52,892 nucleotides of DNA from JAEXNA01 sp050486105 (GTDB taxonomy: Bacteria; Vulcanimicrobiota; Xenobia; Xenobiales; JADMJV01): contig JBJHCR010000005.1 of assembly GCA_050486105.1 (NCBI GenBank), positions 1-52,892 on the forward strand, read 5' to 3'. Position numbers and translations under genes: made by a program. Of this stretch, positions 41,544 through 50,269 are shown in pieces. Each line of letters opens with the position of its first letter. Position 1 is the first letter of the stretch. The notes below the pieces were generated by a model. The model made no database searches, had not been told where the DNA came from, and worked only from the letters and a program-made list of their open reading frames with translations.

Positions 41544-43079
41544 TTACTCGGCCGCTTTTGCCTTGCTTTTCTTCTTCGCTTTGCTCTTGCTTTTGGCCTT
41601 AGGTGCCTTCTTGGACTCGGCGTCTGCGGTTGCTTCGTCGGGTGCTTCGCTGGAGTCCTCGGTCAGTTCTGCCGGCTCGGCCTTGGCTTCAGAGGTCTTC
41701 GCTTTGGATTTCTTCGAGGCTTTCTTACTCTTCGGAGCTTTCGCCTGGGCCTCTTCCTCTTCGGCCTCCTCTGAACGGGCAACGTAGGTCACCTTTGCTT
41801 TGGCGAAGAGGTGTTTCTGGACTTTTTCTCTCAGCATGTTGAACTCGACTTGCTCAAGCCCGCCAGTCCGCTGAAGTTGACGCTTCAGTTGCTTAGGCTT
41901 CATCTTGTGAGCTGGGGCCTCGGCGGCGATAACGTCGTCGAGTTCCTCTTCGCTGATAGTGAGACCCTCAAGTCTGGCAACACTTCGATAGAGGACTTCG
42001 AGTCGAGCTTCAAACAGACCGAGTCCCATCATCTCTTGAATCCATTGGTCTTGAGATATGCCTCGGGCAGCCAAAATTTGATCAAGGCCGATTCCGCGCT
42101 GGGCAAGTTCGGTCATACGGCTACGAATGACTCTTTGGGCGTGGTGCTGCCGCAGAGGGGCTGGAATGGCTTCTTCCTTGACTTGTTCAAGCAAGGTCTT
42201 GATGATGGTCAAGCTTGCCTCGCTTTCGGCTTGCTGCTGCACTCCAGTCTCCAGACGTTCAGCAATGGCTTCCTTGAGTTCAGCCAGGGTCTCTTTTTCA
42301 GAATGAGACTTGGCGAAGTCGTCGTCGAGTTCCGGCAACTTTCTCTCCTTGATCTCGTGAATCTTGAAGGAGAAGGTCACTGTTTCGCCAGCGAGTTCGG
42401 TGTTGTTGTAGTCTTCAGGAAAGGTTATTTCAAAGGATTTTTCGTCCCCACCCTTGAGGCCGACTAGATTTTCCACAAATCCAGGAATATAGTTTTCCGA
42501 CTTCAATTCTATGGTGTAGTTGGAAACCCCACCGCCCTCGATCTCTTCGCCGTTTTGGTAGGACTTATAGTCGACCACAGCATGATCGCCTTCTTGCAGG
42601 CCTCGCTCTTCTTCAAGCGTAACCAACTGGGCGTGTTGGTTACGCATCTTTTCCAAAGTCTCATCAATGAACTCTTGAGTGACCTCTTCTCGAGCCTGGG
42701 TGACGGGCAAACCGTCGTATCCTTCAACTTTGATGATAGGAGAAACTTGAAAAGACGCCTTGTAAATAAGGTCTTTCCCGCGTTCGCTTTGCACGAGGTC
42801 CCATTCCGGTTGGCTGATGGGCTTGAGAGCCTCTTTCTCAGTGGCTTCTTCGAAGGTGCTGGGGACAAGTTCCCCCACTACATCCCGGACTAGGCCGGCA
42901 TCAGTGATGTATTTTTGAGCCATGGACGCAGGGACCTTGCCCTTACGAAATCCAGGCAAGGCAAAAGTTTTCAGGTTTTTCCTGAAGGCCTTTTGGAAGG
43001 CCGTTTCCACACGCTTGGCATCGACAACGACTTCCAGGGTCCGCTCGCTCGCAGACTGCTCGGTGACCGTGACTTTCAT
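41544..43079 (-). CDS. tig: Trigger factor with long basic/acidic C-terminal tail
   Basis: A 511-residue ribosome-associated chaperone. The N-terminal ribosome-binding domain includes FRKGKVPASMAQKYI (normally GFRxGKxP, ~44-60). An FKBP-like PPIase domain follows at ~160-245, then the helical arms. After the family end (~430) there is an ~80-residue low-complexity tail of Lys, Ala, Glu and Ser ending KAKSKSKAKKKSKAKAAE, unlike most trigger factors. Start ATG with GAGGAGAG upstream. The first gene of the tig-clpP-clpX run. Confidence 0.95.
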   Translation of the reverse strand: MKVTVTEQSASERTLEVVVDAKRVETAFQKAFRKNLKTFALPGFRKGKVPASMAQKYITDAGLVRDVVGELVPSTFEEATEKEALKPISQPEWDLVQSERGKDLIYKASFQVSPIIKVEGYDGLPVTQAREEVTQEFIDETLEKMRNQHAQLVTLEEERGLQEGDHAVVDYKSYQNGEEIEGGGVSNYTIELKSENYIPGFVENLVGLKGGDEKSFEITFPEDYNNTELAGETVTFSFKIHEIKERKLPELDDDFAKSHSEKETLAELKEAIAERLETGVQQQAESEASLTIIKTLLEQVKEEAIPAPLRQHHAQRVIRSRMTELAQRGIGLDQILAARGISQDQWIQEMMGLGLFEARLEVLYRSVARLEGLTISEEELDDVIAAEAPAHKMKPKQLKRQLQRTGGLEQVEFNMLREKVQKHLFAKAKVTYVARSEEAEEEEAQAKAPKSKKASKKSKAKTSEAKAEPAELTEDSSEAPDEATADAESKKAPKAKSKSKAKKKSKAKAAE

Positions 43080-43165
43080 CGGACTCTCCTCATGGCGACA
43101 AGAAGTCCTCTCATTGAGGTGCTAGTCGCCTTAACACATAAATAAGGGCCGCCCTAACATGTCGC

Positions 43166-43191
43166 TAAGGGCCGCCCGCGGGCGGCCCTTA
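43166..43191. repeat. 26-bp perfect palindrome downstream of tRNA-Gly
   Basis: TAAGGGCCGCCCG followed by its exact complement CGGGCGGCCCTTA. A further half copy TAAGGGCCGCCC sits at 43143-43154, so alternative pairing is possible. There is no T run, so termination is uncertain. It lies 15 bp beyond the tRNA 3' end, before tig. Confidence 0.7.
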
Positions 43192-43205
43192 GGCTGCCCC
43201 ATTTT

Positions 43206-43280
43206 TGGAGCGGAAGAAGAGATTCGAACTCTCGACCCTCGCCTTGGCAAGGCGATGCTCTACCACTGAGCTACTTCCGC
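43206..43280 (-). tRNA. tRNA-Gly (anticodon GCC)
   Basis: 75 nt on the minus strand. Acceptor GCGGAAG/CTTCCGC, discriminator T, encoded CCA. The anticodon loop gives GCC. T arm GAGTTCGAATCTC. Confidence 0.97.
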
Positions 43281-43345
43281 ACTCTCCGGCGGGGCATTCT
43301 CTTGTCTGGAGAAAGCTCCTCCTCGCTTCGGCGACAAACCCTTTT

Positions 43346-43430
43346 TGGTGGGCGAGAAGGGACTCGAACCCCCACGGATTGCTCCACTAGATCCTAAGTC
43401 TAGCGCGTCTGCCAGTTTCGCCACTCGCCC
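43346..43430 (-). tRNA. tRNA-Leu (anticodon TAG)
   Basis: 85 nt on the minus strand with a long variable arm. Acceptor GGGCGAG/CTCGCCC, discriminator A, encoded CCA. The stem CTAGA/TCTAG encloses CTTAGGA, anticodon TAG. It is co-transcribed with tRNA-Gly 65 bp downstream. Confidence 0.97.
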
Positions 43431-43461
43431 AGGACCAGGTCAGGCCGCCGAATGCTTCCCC

Positions 43462-43490
43462 ATATTAGCGATTAGCCTCGATTTCGTCAA
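43462..43490 (-). promoter_or_regulatory. Promoter of the tRNA-Leu/tRNA-Gly unit
   Basis: On the minus strand TTGACG (43490-43485), 17 bases, TAATAT (43467-43462). Clear -35/-10 pair 31 bp before the tRNA. Confidence 0.85.
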
Positions 43491-43572
43491 GGGCCTGCGA
43501 CAACAACTTCAAAGACCTTGAGTCTGGTGTTTACGAGAGGCCGGAACTCGCCCTGGATTGGTGTTTGGAGAC

Positions 43573-43596
43573 AAAAAAAGCGCCCTGGAAGGGCGC
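43573..43596 (-). terminator. Terminator after small helical protein 3
   Basis: On the minus strand GCGCCC TTCCA GGGCGC followed by seven T. It lies ~44 bp after the stop of the gene at 43640. Confidence 0.92.
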
Positions 43597-43639
43597 AAAA
43601 CTAGTCTTTAGGTAGGAGGAAAACTGGTTGTAGAAGCCT

Positions 43640-43909
43640 TTAACTCTTGATGAAGTTGTGGAAGGAATTGCTGATCTTTTGGGCGGACTTGGACCGGAAC
43701 AGCGTGCTCTCTCGCTGCATCTCCAGCACTTTGGTCTGGGTGTCTTGCCTGATGCGATTTCGTTCTGCTTCGCTTCTCATCGCTTCGGCTTGCGTCTGAG
43801 CCTGGATGGTCTGCACCTGCTGAGCGGTTGAAGCCGCCTCTTGCCCTTGTTGAGCCTGTTGCAGGGCCGCCATGTTTTGGTTGCTAGCTCCCATTGGATT
43901 TATTGCCAT
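43640..43909 (-). CDS. Small helical protein, copy 3 (novel paralogous family)
   Basis: An 89-residue Gln/Ala-rich helical protein. After a variable N-terminus (AINPMGASNQNMAALQQA), the second half follows the family core: RNRIRQDTQTKVLEM aligns with R...MSDLQTKIHEM of the genes at 15283 and 15880, and it ends FIKS against YIQS. No signal peptide, membrane segment or Cys. It has its own promoter with a degenerate direct-repeat box at the family spacing and its own terminator, so it is a monocistron like copy 2. It lies 157 bp after a member of the second helical family. Confidence 0.8.
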   Translation of the reverse strand: MAINPMGASNQNMAALQQAQQGQEAASTAQQVQTIQAQTQAEAMRSEAERNRIRQDTQTKVLEMQRESTLFRSKSAQKISNSFHNFIKS

Positions 43910-43942
43910 CTCATCGTCTCCGTTTCGCTTTGGTTTGACCTC

Positions 43943-43997
43943 ATTCTACCTCAAGAAGGGCAGGCATGAGAAGGGAAGTTGTTGTCAATTTGTTACA
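43943..43997 (-). promoter_or_regulatory. Degenerate direct-repeat box and promoter, small helical protein 3
   Basis: Read on the minus strand: TGTAAC (43997-43992), AAATT, GACAAC (43986-43981), 32 bases, then TAGAAT (43948-43943). Four of six positions of each half-site match GTTAAC. No -35 is visible. The spacing equals that at 1834 and 16203. Confidence 0.45.
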
Positions 43998-44066
43998 TTT
44001 GTAAAAAAATGACTGTCGTAGTGTTAAATTGAGGTGAGTGGTCAGGGCATTACCCCAAAGTCCGCC

Positions 44067-44453
44067 CTAAAGTTCGCCGATTACTTCGGACCGCTCCATG
44101 AGTTCTTCGAATTCATAGACCGCATCATTAAGTAGAACGTTCCCTTCTCGGAAGGTCTCCAGAGCGTCGTCGAGGAGTTCAATATTGCCGTCTCGAGAGG
44201 CTTGGTCTGCCAATTCTAAGGCCGCTTCGAAATTCGCGCTGGCCTTCTGCACATTGACATAAATTTGACGGTGGTTGGTCATCAGGTCTCGGTCTAGACG
44301 CAGGAGCTTAAGTACTTCAGGATGTTGCTCCTGGTACTGCTCGTGCAGAATTGTGAGCAGTTCCTCGAGGTCATGGTCATCGATGACATCAGTCTTGTAC
44401 GCTTCAATAATCGTAGCAAACTGGTCGTACTTGGGCATTCTGGAACCGAACAA
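44067..44453 (-). CDS. Helical protein with LLDDALxxFREGNVLLNDA motif, member 3
   Basis: A 128-residue acidic helical protein. N-terminal helices (YDQFATIIEAYKTDVIDDHD, LEELLTILHEQYQE) precede a central helix (QKASANFEAALELADQASRD). The C-terminal LLDDALETFREGNVLLNDAV closely matches HLEEGLEQCRQGNDLLNEAM of the protein at 17405. No signal peptide or Cys. It begins 2 bp after the rarA stop, so it is probably read from the rarA message. It is next to a small helical protein gene, as its relatives are at 17.4-18.4 kb. Confidence 0.78.
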   Translation of the reverse strand: MFGSRMPKYDQFATIIEAYKTDVIDDHDLEELLTILHEQYQEQHPEVLKLLRLDRDLMTNHRQIYVNVQKASANFEAALELADQASRDGNIELLDDALETFREGNVLLNDAVYEFEELMERSEVIGEL

Positions 44454-44455
44454 AG

Positions 44456-45796
44456 TTACTTCTCTCCTCTGGCCCTATAATGTTCCAGGCGTTGCGTGAT
44501 TACCTTCTCGTAACCTGAGTTCGTAGGTTCATAAAACTGGCAATCTTGCAACTCTTTCGGTAGGGTCCGCCGTCTTTCGCCGGTGCGGTGGGGATTGATG
44601 TAGCCGACCCCAATTCCGTGTTCGGCTGCTCCCGAGTAGGTGCCATCTCTGAGATCCAAAGGCACTTCGACTGGGGCTCTGGAGCGCAGGAAGGTTTCGG
44701 CTCGGTGAAGGGCCCCGGTGCTGGGAGATTTGTTTGCGGTGGCCAGGTATAGGGTCGCTTGGGATAAGTGGTATCGACCCTCGGGAAGTCCAACCCGATC
44801 AAAAGCCTGGGCGCAGGAGAGAACTACGGTTACGGCTGAGGGATCGGCCAGGCCGACATCTTCTGAGGCAGAAATCAGGAGTCTTCTAAAGAGATAGGCG
44901 GGGTCTTCTCCCCCGCTTACCAGGCAAGCGAGCCAGTAGATCGCTGCGTCGGGGTCGGAGCCTCGGATAGACTTGATCAGGGCGGAAATCAGATCGTAAC
45001 GCCTGTCGGAATCTCGACCAAAGGCCAAAGCCTGCTCATCGAAGAGAGATTCCAGGCACTCGAGGTCTACGGTCAAGAGACCGTCTCCGGAGTACCGACC
45101 GCGAGCGACGCAGAGCTCAAGAAGGTTCAGGGCGCTGCGAGCGTCTCCGTTGACTCTTTGGGAGATCGTTTGGAGGACTTCTGGACCTACCGCGAGCTTC
45201 CAACTGCCCAATCCCCGGGGATCTTTGATGGCTTGTGCGAGAATTTGGACGATTTCCTCGGGCCTAAGCTTATCCAGCTTGATGATTCGACAGCGGCTCA
45301 GGAGAGCTTTGCGCAACTCCAGATAAGGGTTTTCTGTCGTAGCCCCCAGCAAGGTGAGTCGACCGTTTTCCAGGAGCGGCAGAAGTGCATCCTGCTGCAC
45401 CTTGTTGAAGCGATGGATCTCATCGAGGAAAAGGATGTGCTGGGTGCCGGGACTCTGGTGAAGCTGGAGAAGCTCTCTCAAATCTTTGAGGCCGGCTTGG
45501 ACCGCAGAGAGGATGTGAAAGGTGGCGCAGGTTTGCTGCGCCATTAAGTGAGCGAGAGTCGTTTTCCCACACCCCGGTGGTCCCCACAGGATCCAAGAGC
45601 CCTGGAGGCGGCCTGAAGACAGGGCCGATGAGAGTGGTCCCACCTTAGAAACGAACCTTCGCTGCCCGATGAACTCGGCCAAGGTCCTGGGGCGCACCCG
45701 GGATGCCAGGGGTTCATTGCCCTGTCGAGGGTCGGGCGGCGGCTCAGGATCGACTTCTAGACTCTCGAATTCAAATTTTTCCTGGGTCCCATCCAC
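44456..45796 (-). CDS. rarA: Replication-associated recombination protein RarA (MgsA)
   Basis: A 446-residue AAA+ ATPase of the clamp-loader group. RPRTLAEFIGQRRFV begins the family core. Walker A is GPPGCGKTTLA, Walker B ILFLDEIHRFNKVQQD, sensor GATTENPYLEL. The C-terminal tetramerisation domain has IRGSDPDAAIYWLACLVSGG and PEGRYHLSQATLYLATANKS. It acts at stalled replication forks. Confidence 0.96.
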   Translation of the reverse strand: MDGTQEKFEFESLEVDPEPPPDPRQGNEPLASRVRPRTLAEFIGQRRFVSKVGPLSSALSSGRLQGSWILWGPPGCGKTTLAHLMAQQTCATFHILSAVQAGLKDLRELLQLHQSPGTQHILFLDEIHRFNKVQQDALLPLLENGRLTLLGATTENPYLELRKALLSRCRIIKLDKLRPEEIVQILAQAIKDPRGLGSWKLAVGPEVLQTISQRVNGDARSALNLLELCVARGRYSGDGLLTVDLECLESLFDEQALAFGRDSDRRYDLISALIKSIRGSDPDAAIYWLACLVSGGEDPAYLFRRLLISASEDVGLADPSAVTVVLSCAQAFDRVGLPEGRYHLSQATLYLATANKSPSTGALHRAETFLRSRAPVEVPLDLRDGTYSGAAEHGIGVGYINPHRTGERRRTLPKELQDCQFYEPTNSGYEKVITQRLEHYRARGEK

Positions 45797-45801
45797 CGAA
45801 C

Positions 45802-47223
45802 CTAGTTCTTGACGACCAAGTACATGGTTCGTCCCTGCCGCTCCACCAGAAGGGCGATCTCTCCTGGGGCCTTTTCGACGAGGTCCACAAAATGGGCCGC
45901 AGAAAGAGGTGCTTTTGAACCCACTCCTCTGACGATATCCCCGGGTCGCAGGCCGGCCCGTGATGCAGGGCTGCCAGGCTGCACTTCCACCACCAGGACC
46001 CCACCTTCGCTGTCGTCGGGAGAGAGGTCTCGAATGCCCATTCCCAATCGAGGAGGGGTGCTGGAATGATCGCGGGAGGGAGAAGGAGCACTTAGAGATT
46101 CTTGGGAGGGACGTTCGCTGATCTCGATCTCAACGATACTCTCCCGGCCCTCGCGCTGTATGGTGAAGGGAAACCGTTGTCCCGTGGTGAGTTTGGCCAC
46201 GGCATTCAGCAGCTCTCGATCGGAGCGTACCGGAGTCGCGGCAACGGCGGTAATAATATCCCCTATTTCCAGTCCGGCGATCTTTGCCGGGCCATCCGGT
46301 ACCAAGGAGGACACGATCACTCCGCTGGCGTCGGTGGGCAACTCCAGTGCCGTCCTCAGCGAGGGGGTCAGAGACTGGATTCCTGCCCCAATGAAACCTC
46401 GAACGACCCGTCCCTGGCTCTTGAGTTGCTCAGAGACGTCTTTGGCCAGGTTGATAGGGATAGCAAAACCGATGCCTTGCCCTCCTGAGACGATGGCAGT
46501 GTTGATGCCGATCACCTGTCCCGAAGTGCTAAAGAGTGGGCCACCGCTGTTTCCTGGGTTAATGGAGGCGTCGGTCTGAAGAAAGTCGTCGTAGGGACCA
46601 GCTCCGATGACCCGTCCTTTCCCTGAGAGGACTCCCACGGTGACAGTGGCTTCGAGCCCAAAAGGGTTTCCGATGGCCATCACCCAGTCTCCCACCTCTA
46701 GGGCGTCCGAATCTCCTAAGTCTGCGACAGGGAGTTCGCTAGCTCCTTCGATCTTGAGGAGCGCTAAGTCAGTGTTGCTGTCTATTCCGAGAACTCGGGC
46801 CTCAAATTCCCGACCATCCACGAGTTTGACCTGGATCTTCTTGGCATTCCTGATAACGTGGTTGTTAGTGAGAACTTCCCCGTCAGCTGAAACGATAACC
46901 CCGCTCCCGTGACCCGAGGTCTCTTGTGGGACTGGAAATGGGAAGGAGTGGCCCTCTCCCTTCCCCAGAGACTTCACTACGGAAATATTGACCACCGAAG
47001 GTTTGAGCTCCTTGGCAAGTTTGGCGAAGGTCCCCAATTCTGTTTGGATCTGAATCTTGGTCTCATGCTCTTGTTGTGCCGACCAAGCTGTTCCGCTTTC
47101 CGGCAGCAGACCCCAGGCAAAGCCTCCTAGGAATAAGGAAAGAAGAATGAGAATTCCGATTTTCGCTTTCACAGCGGTCTCCTCACTTTTTTCATCATCT
47201 CTTGCGGAATCGTTTTCAGGCAA
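45802..47223 (-). CDS. HtrA/DegP-family periplasmic serine protease
   Basis: A 473-residue protein with an N-terminal anchor or signal (AKIGILILLSLFLGGFAWGLL, ~20-40). A trypsin-like domain (~75-270) has His in LTNNHVI, Asp in SNTDLALL and Ser in NPGNSGGPLF. Two PDZ domains follow (~280-370 and ~395-470, ending PGDIVRGVG... and ALLVERQGRTMYLV). It degrades or refolds damaged envelope proteins. It lies 5 bp upstream of rarA, an uncommon pairing. Confidence 0.95.
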   Translation of the reverse strand: MPENDSARDDEKSEETAVKAKIGILILLSLFLGGFAWGLLPESGTAWSAQQEHETKIQIQTELGTFAKLAKELKPSVVNISVVKSLGKGEGHSFPFPVPQETSGHGSGVIVSADGEVLTNNHVIRNAKKIQVKLVDGREFEARVLGIDSNTDLALLKIEGASELPVADLGDSDALEVGDWVMAIGNPFGLEATVTVGVLSGKGRVIGAGPYDDFLQTDASINPGNSGGPLFSTSGQVIGINTAIVSGGQGIGFAIPINLAKDVSEQLKSQGRVVRGFIGAGIQSLTPSLRTALELPTDASGVIVSSLVPDGPAKIAGLEIGDIITAVAATPVRSDRELLNAVAKLTTGQRFPFTIQREGRESIVEIEISERPSQESLSAPSPSRDHSSTPPRLGMGIRDLSPDDSEGGVLVVEVQPGSPASRAGLRPGDIVRGVGSKAPLSAAHFVDLVEKAPGEIALLVERQGRTMYLVVKN

Positions 47224-47279
47224 GACGAAGGTCCTTAATGTTCAATGTCGGGTTGCGCACATTTCCTGTCCATCTAACC

Positions 47280-48275
47280 CTAAGTCTTGGGAAAAGTCTC
47301 GTTGGTGATTTCCTTAGCCAGAACCCGGAACTGTTCGCGTTGCTCTTCGGTTAGCTGTTCCGGAATTGCGATCTGTATCTCAACATAGAGGTTGCCGCTA
47401 GGCTTTCCGCTTGAACCGGGAAGCCCAAAGCCACCGATTCGAAATTTCCGCCCTCCTTGAGTGCCAGGAGGAATCTTTAGATCGATTTTTCCTTTGAGCG
47501 TTTGCACTTCAAGTATCCCCCCTAGGACCGCGGTGAAGAGACTAATGGTCTCTTTGCGGTACAGGTCTCTACCTTTGATCTCGTAGTCGGGGTGCCTCTT
47601 TAGGTGGATGGTTAGGTAGAGGTCGCCGGCATTCCCGCCCATTTCTCCTGGCTGACCTTTGCCCTGATACTTGATCTTTGCACCCTCGTTGACCCCAGCC
47701 GGAATTTTGATCTCTAGGGTTTGCGTGTGGGAGCGGCGCCCGCTGCCGGCGCACGTCCCACACAGACCTCCTCGACCCACTCCGCCTCCTCGGCAATTGG
47801 GACAAGGAATCTGACTGGTGATGGGGACTGTTTTCGAGGTTCCGGCGAAGGCTTCTTCAAGTGTCAGCTCTACGTCGGCTCGGGTGTTGGCTCCCTTGCT
47901 CGGGCTAGAACGTCTTCGTCCGCCGCCTCTTCCAAACATCTGCTCGAAGATGTCGCTGGCTCCACCGGCACTGGAAAAGTCGAGGTTGGAAAAGTCGAAG
48001 TCGAATGGCTGGCCACCACCAAAACCTTCTCCCGCTCCAGTGGGCTGGGCGTGTTTCCAATTCGCTCCAAAACGATCGTATTGCTGACGCTTTTCGCTGT
48101 CCGATAGGACTTCGTGAGCCTCGTTGATCTCTTGAAACTTGGTTTCGGCCTTGGGGTCTCCCGGATTGAGATCGGGGTGGTATTGCCGGGCTAACTTGCG
48201 GTAGGCAGCCTTGATCTCTTTGTCGGTTGCGCTCCGCGAGATTCCCAGGACTTGGTAATAGTCTTTTTGTTGCAT
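47280..48275 (-). CDS. DnaJ/CbpA-type co-chaperone with reduced zinc finger
   Basis: A 331-residue J-protein. The J domain (1-70) has YHPDLN (HPD) and ends YDRFG. A Gly/Phe-rich segment (~80-125) follows. The zinc region keeps only two CxxC motifs (CPNCRGGG and CGTCAGSG, ~156-180) instead of the four of DnaJ. C-terminal beta-barrels follow (IPAGVNEGAKIKYQGKGQPG). It is intermediate between DnaJ and CbpA. It lies downstream of dnaK on the same strand, so it probably serves as the DnaK partner here. Confidence 0.92.
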   Translation of the reverse strand: MQQKDYYQVLGISRSATDKEIKAAYRKLARQYHPDLNPGDPKAETKFQEINEAHEVLSDSEKRQQYDRFGANWKHAQPTGAGEGFGGGQPFDFDFSNLDFSSAGGASDIFEQMFGRGGGRRRSSPSKGANTRADVELTLEEAFAGTSKTVPITSQIPCPNCRGGGVGRGGLCGTCAGSGRRSHTQTLEIKIPAGVNEGAKIKYQGKGQPGEMGGNAGDLYLTIHLKRHPDYEIKGRDLYRKETISLFTAVLGGILEVQTLKGKIDLKIPPGTQGGRKFRIGGFGLPGSSGKPSGNLYVEIQIAIPEQLTEEQREQFRVLAKEITNETFPKT

Positions 48276-48303
48276 AGCTCTCCGTTCGAAAAAAGTCCCT
48301 GCG

Positions 48304-48417
48304 GCGTAGGCTCACCAACTTAGGCGGCAAGCCTACGCGGAACGCTCGGACCTCAAACGCGAGATGACGTTCGGACGTTCCTCGTCAGGGACTCTCGATG
48401 AGGCCGTGCTGACGGCC
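48304..48417. repeat. Two inverted repeats in the dnaK-dnaJ spacer
   Basis: GCGTAGGCT (48304-48312) pairs with AGCCTACGC (48330-48338), and GGCCGT-GCTG-ACGGCC lies at 48402-48417, 3 bp past the dnaK stop. Neither has a T tract. They may limit read-through or stabilise a processed message. Confidence 0.45.
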
Positions 48418-48419
48418 TT

Positions 48420-50240
48420 CTAGTCTTTAACCTCGTATTCTGCATCGACGACTTCGCCTTCGACCGGACCATCCGAAGCCTCTGTCCCCGAGTCCTGTCC
48501 CTCTTTGCCGTACAGACCGGAGGAGATCTCGTAGACCGCTTGCTGCAGTTGCTCCATGGCCGAGCGAGTCTCGGCAAGGTCTAGGTCGTCGCTCTCTAGG
48601 ATCTTCTTCAGTCTTTCTGCTCCGGCTTCGACTTTGCTCTTGACTTCCGCCGAGACTTTGTCCCCGAGGTCTTTTAGGGTCTTTTCTGAGGTGTAAACCA
48701 AGGAGTCAGCCTGATTCCTGAGTTCCACTATCTCTCGCCGCTTCTTGTCTTCTCCCGCGAACTTCTCAGCGTCTTTCACCATTCTCTCGACGTCGTCATC
48801 GCTGAGGTTGGTGCTTGCGGTGATGCGAATGTTCTGTTCGTTCCCGGTGCCCTTGTCTTTGGCACTAACATTGAGAATGCCATTCGAGTCCAATTCGAAG
48901 GTCACTTCGATCTGAGGAACTCCTCTGGGGGCCGGCGGGATATTGGTTAGGTGGAATTTCCCCAAGGATTTGTTTCCTGAGGCCATTTCTCGTTCTCCTT
49001 GAAGAACGTGAACTTCCACACTGGTCTGCATGTCCGCCGCAGTGCTGAACACCTCCGTCTTCTTGGTGGGCACCGCCGTGTTTCTCGGGATGAGCTTGGT
49101 CATAACCCCGCCGAGGGTTTCGATTCCCAGGGTCAACGGAGTGACATCGACTAAGACAACATCTTTGACCTCGCCCGACAGGACGGCGCCCTGAACTGCT
49201 GCTCCAAGAGCCACACATTCATCGGGATTGATGTCTTTCGAGGGGTCCTTGCCGAAGAACTTGCTGACAAACTCAGTGATCATCGGCATCCTGGTGGAGC
49301 CACCCACCAAGAGGACACGGTCGATCTCGTTCCGGGAGAGCTTGGAGTCCTTCATCGCCTGCTCGCAAGGAGAGGCGCAGCGGTCTAAGAGGTCGCTGGT
49401 GAGGGACTCAAACTTGGCGCGCGAGATTTCTACGTCAAGGTGTTTCGGACCGTTAGCATCTGCAGTGATGAATGGCAGGTTCACGTTGGTGGTGATTTTC
49501 TGCGACAATTCGATCTTGGCTTTCTCGGCCGCGTCTTTCAGGCGTTGGTGAGCGATCTTGTCCTTTAGGAGATCGATTCCGTGCTCTTTTTCAAACTCAG
49601 AGGCGATATGCTTCATGAGCCGCTCGTCCCAGTCGTCACCGCCCAAGCGGGTGTCGCCTGCAGTGGCCTTGACTTCGAAGACCCCTTCGCCGATCTCCAA
49701 AATCGAGACGTCAAAGGTACCGCCACCGAGGTCGAAAACCGCGACCGTGAGGGTGTCGTCCTGCTTGTCCAGTCCGTAGGCCAGGGCCGCAGCCGTGGGC
49801 TCGTTGATGATCCTGAGCACCTCTAAGCCGGCGATCGTCCCGGCGTTCTTGGTCGCTTGCCGTTCAGAGTCGTTGAAGTATGCGGGAACGGTGATCACCG
49901 CCTGGGTGACTTCTTCACCCAAGTAAGACTCTGCGTCTTTCTTGAGCTTGCCCAAGATCATCGCTGAGATTTCTTCGGGTGAGTACTTCTTCTCGTCCAC
50001 TTCAACCCGATGGTCGGTGCCCATGTGGCGCTTGATGGAGATGATGGTTCGCTCCGGGTTAGAGACGGCCTGGCGTTTGGCCATCTCACCTACCAGGCGC
50101 TCGCCGGATTTAGAGAAGCCGATGACCGAAGGGGTCGTTCGTCCTCCCTCAGCGTTGGCGATCACCTGGGGTTTGCCACCCTCCATGATCGCCAAGCAAG
50201 AGTTGGTTGTTCCGAGGTCTATGCCTACAACTTTTCCCAT
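48420..50240 (-). CDS. dnaK: Chaperone protein DnaK (Hsp70)
   Basis: A 606-residue Hsp70. The nucleotide-binding domain starts GKVVGIDLGTTNSCLAIMEG, with AVFDLGGGTFDVSILE and LVGGSTRMP. The substrate domain includes NTAVPTKKTEVFSTA and IEVTFELDSNGILNVSAKDK. The helical lid and an acidic tail (VEGEVVDAEYEVKD) follow. It lies 29 bp after grpE, forming a grpE-dnaK-dnaJ-like set. I did not see a CIRCE element or hrcA here. Confidence 0.98.
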   Translation of the reverse strand: MGKVVGIDLGTTNSCLAIMEGGKPQVIANAEGGRTTPSVIGFSKSGERLVGEMAKRQAVSNPERTIISIKRHMGTDHRVEVDEKKYSPEEISAMILGKLKKDAESYLGEEVTQAVITVPAYFNDSERQATKNAGTIAGLEVLRIINEPTAAALAYGLDKQDDTLTVAVFDLGGGTFDVSILEIGEGVFEVKATAGDTRLGGDDWDERLMKHIASEFEKEHGIDLLKDKIAHQRLKDAAEKAKIELSQKITTNVNLPFITADANGPKHLDVEISRAKFESLTSDLLDRCASPCEQAMKDSKLSRNEIDRVLLVGGSTRMPMITEFVSKFFGKDPSKDINPDECVALGAAVQGAVLSGEVKDVVLVDVTPLTLGIETLGGVMTKLIPRNTAVPTKKTEVFSTAADMQTSVEVHVLQGEREMASGNKSLGKFHLTNIPPAPRGVPQIEVTFELDSNGILNVSAKDKGTGNEQNIRITASTNLSDDDVERMVKDAEKFAGEDKKRREIVELRNQADSLVYTSEKTLKDLGDKVSAEVKSKVEAGAERLKKILESDDLDLAETRSAMEQLQQAVYEISSGLYGKEGQDSGTEASDGPVEGEVVDAEYEVKD

Positions 50241-50269
50241 TTTTGATGCCTCCTTAGAGAAATTCTTAA

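Noticed and set aside
43205..43390. 61-codon plus-strand ORF over the tRNA-Gly and tRNA-Leu genes
   Set aside because: It is antisense translation of two tRNA genes, a common false protein.
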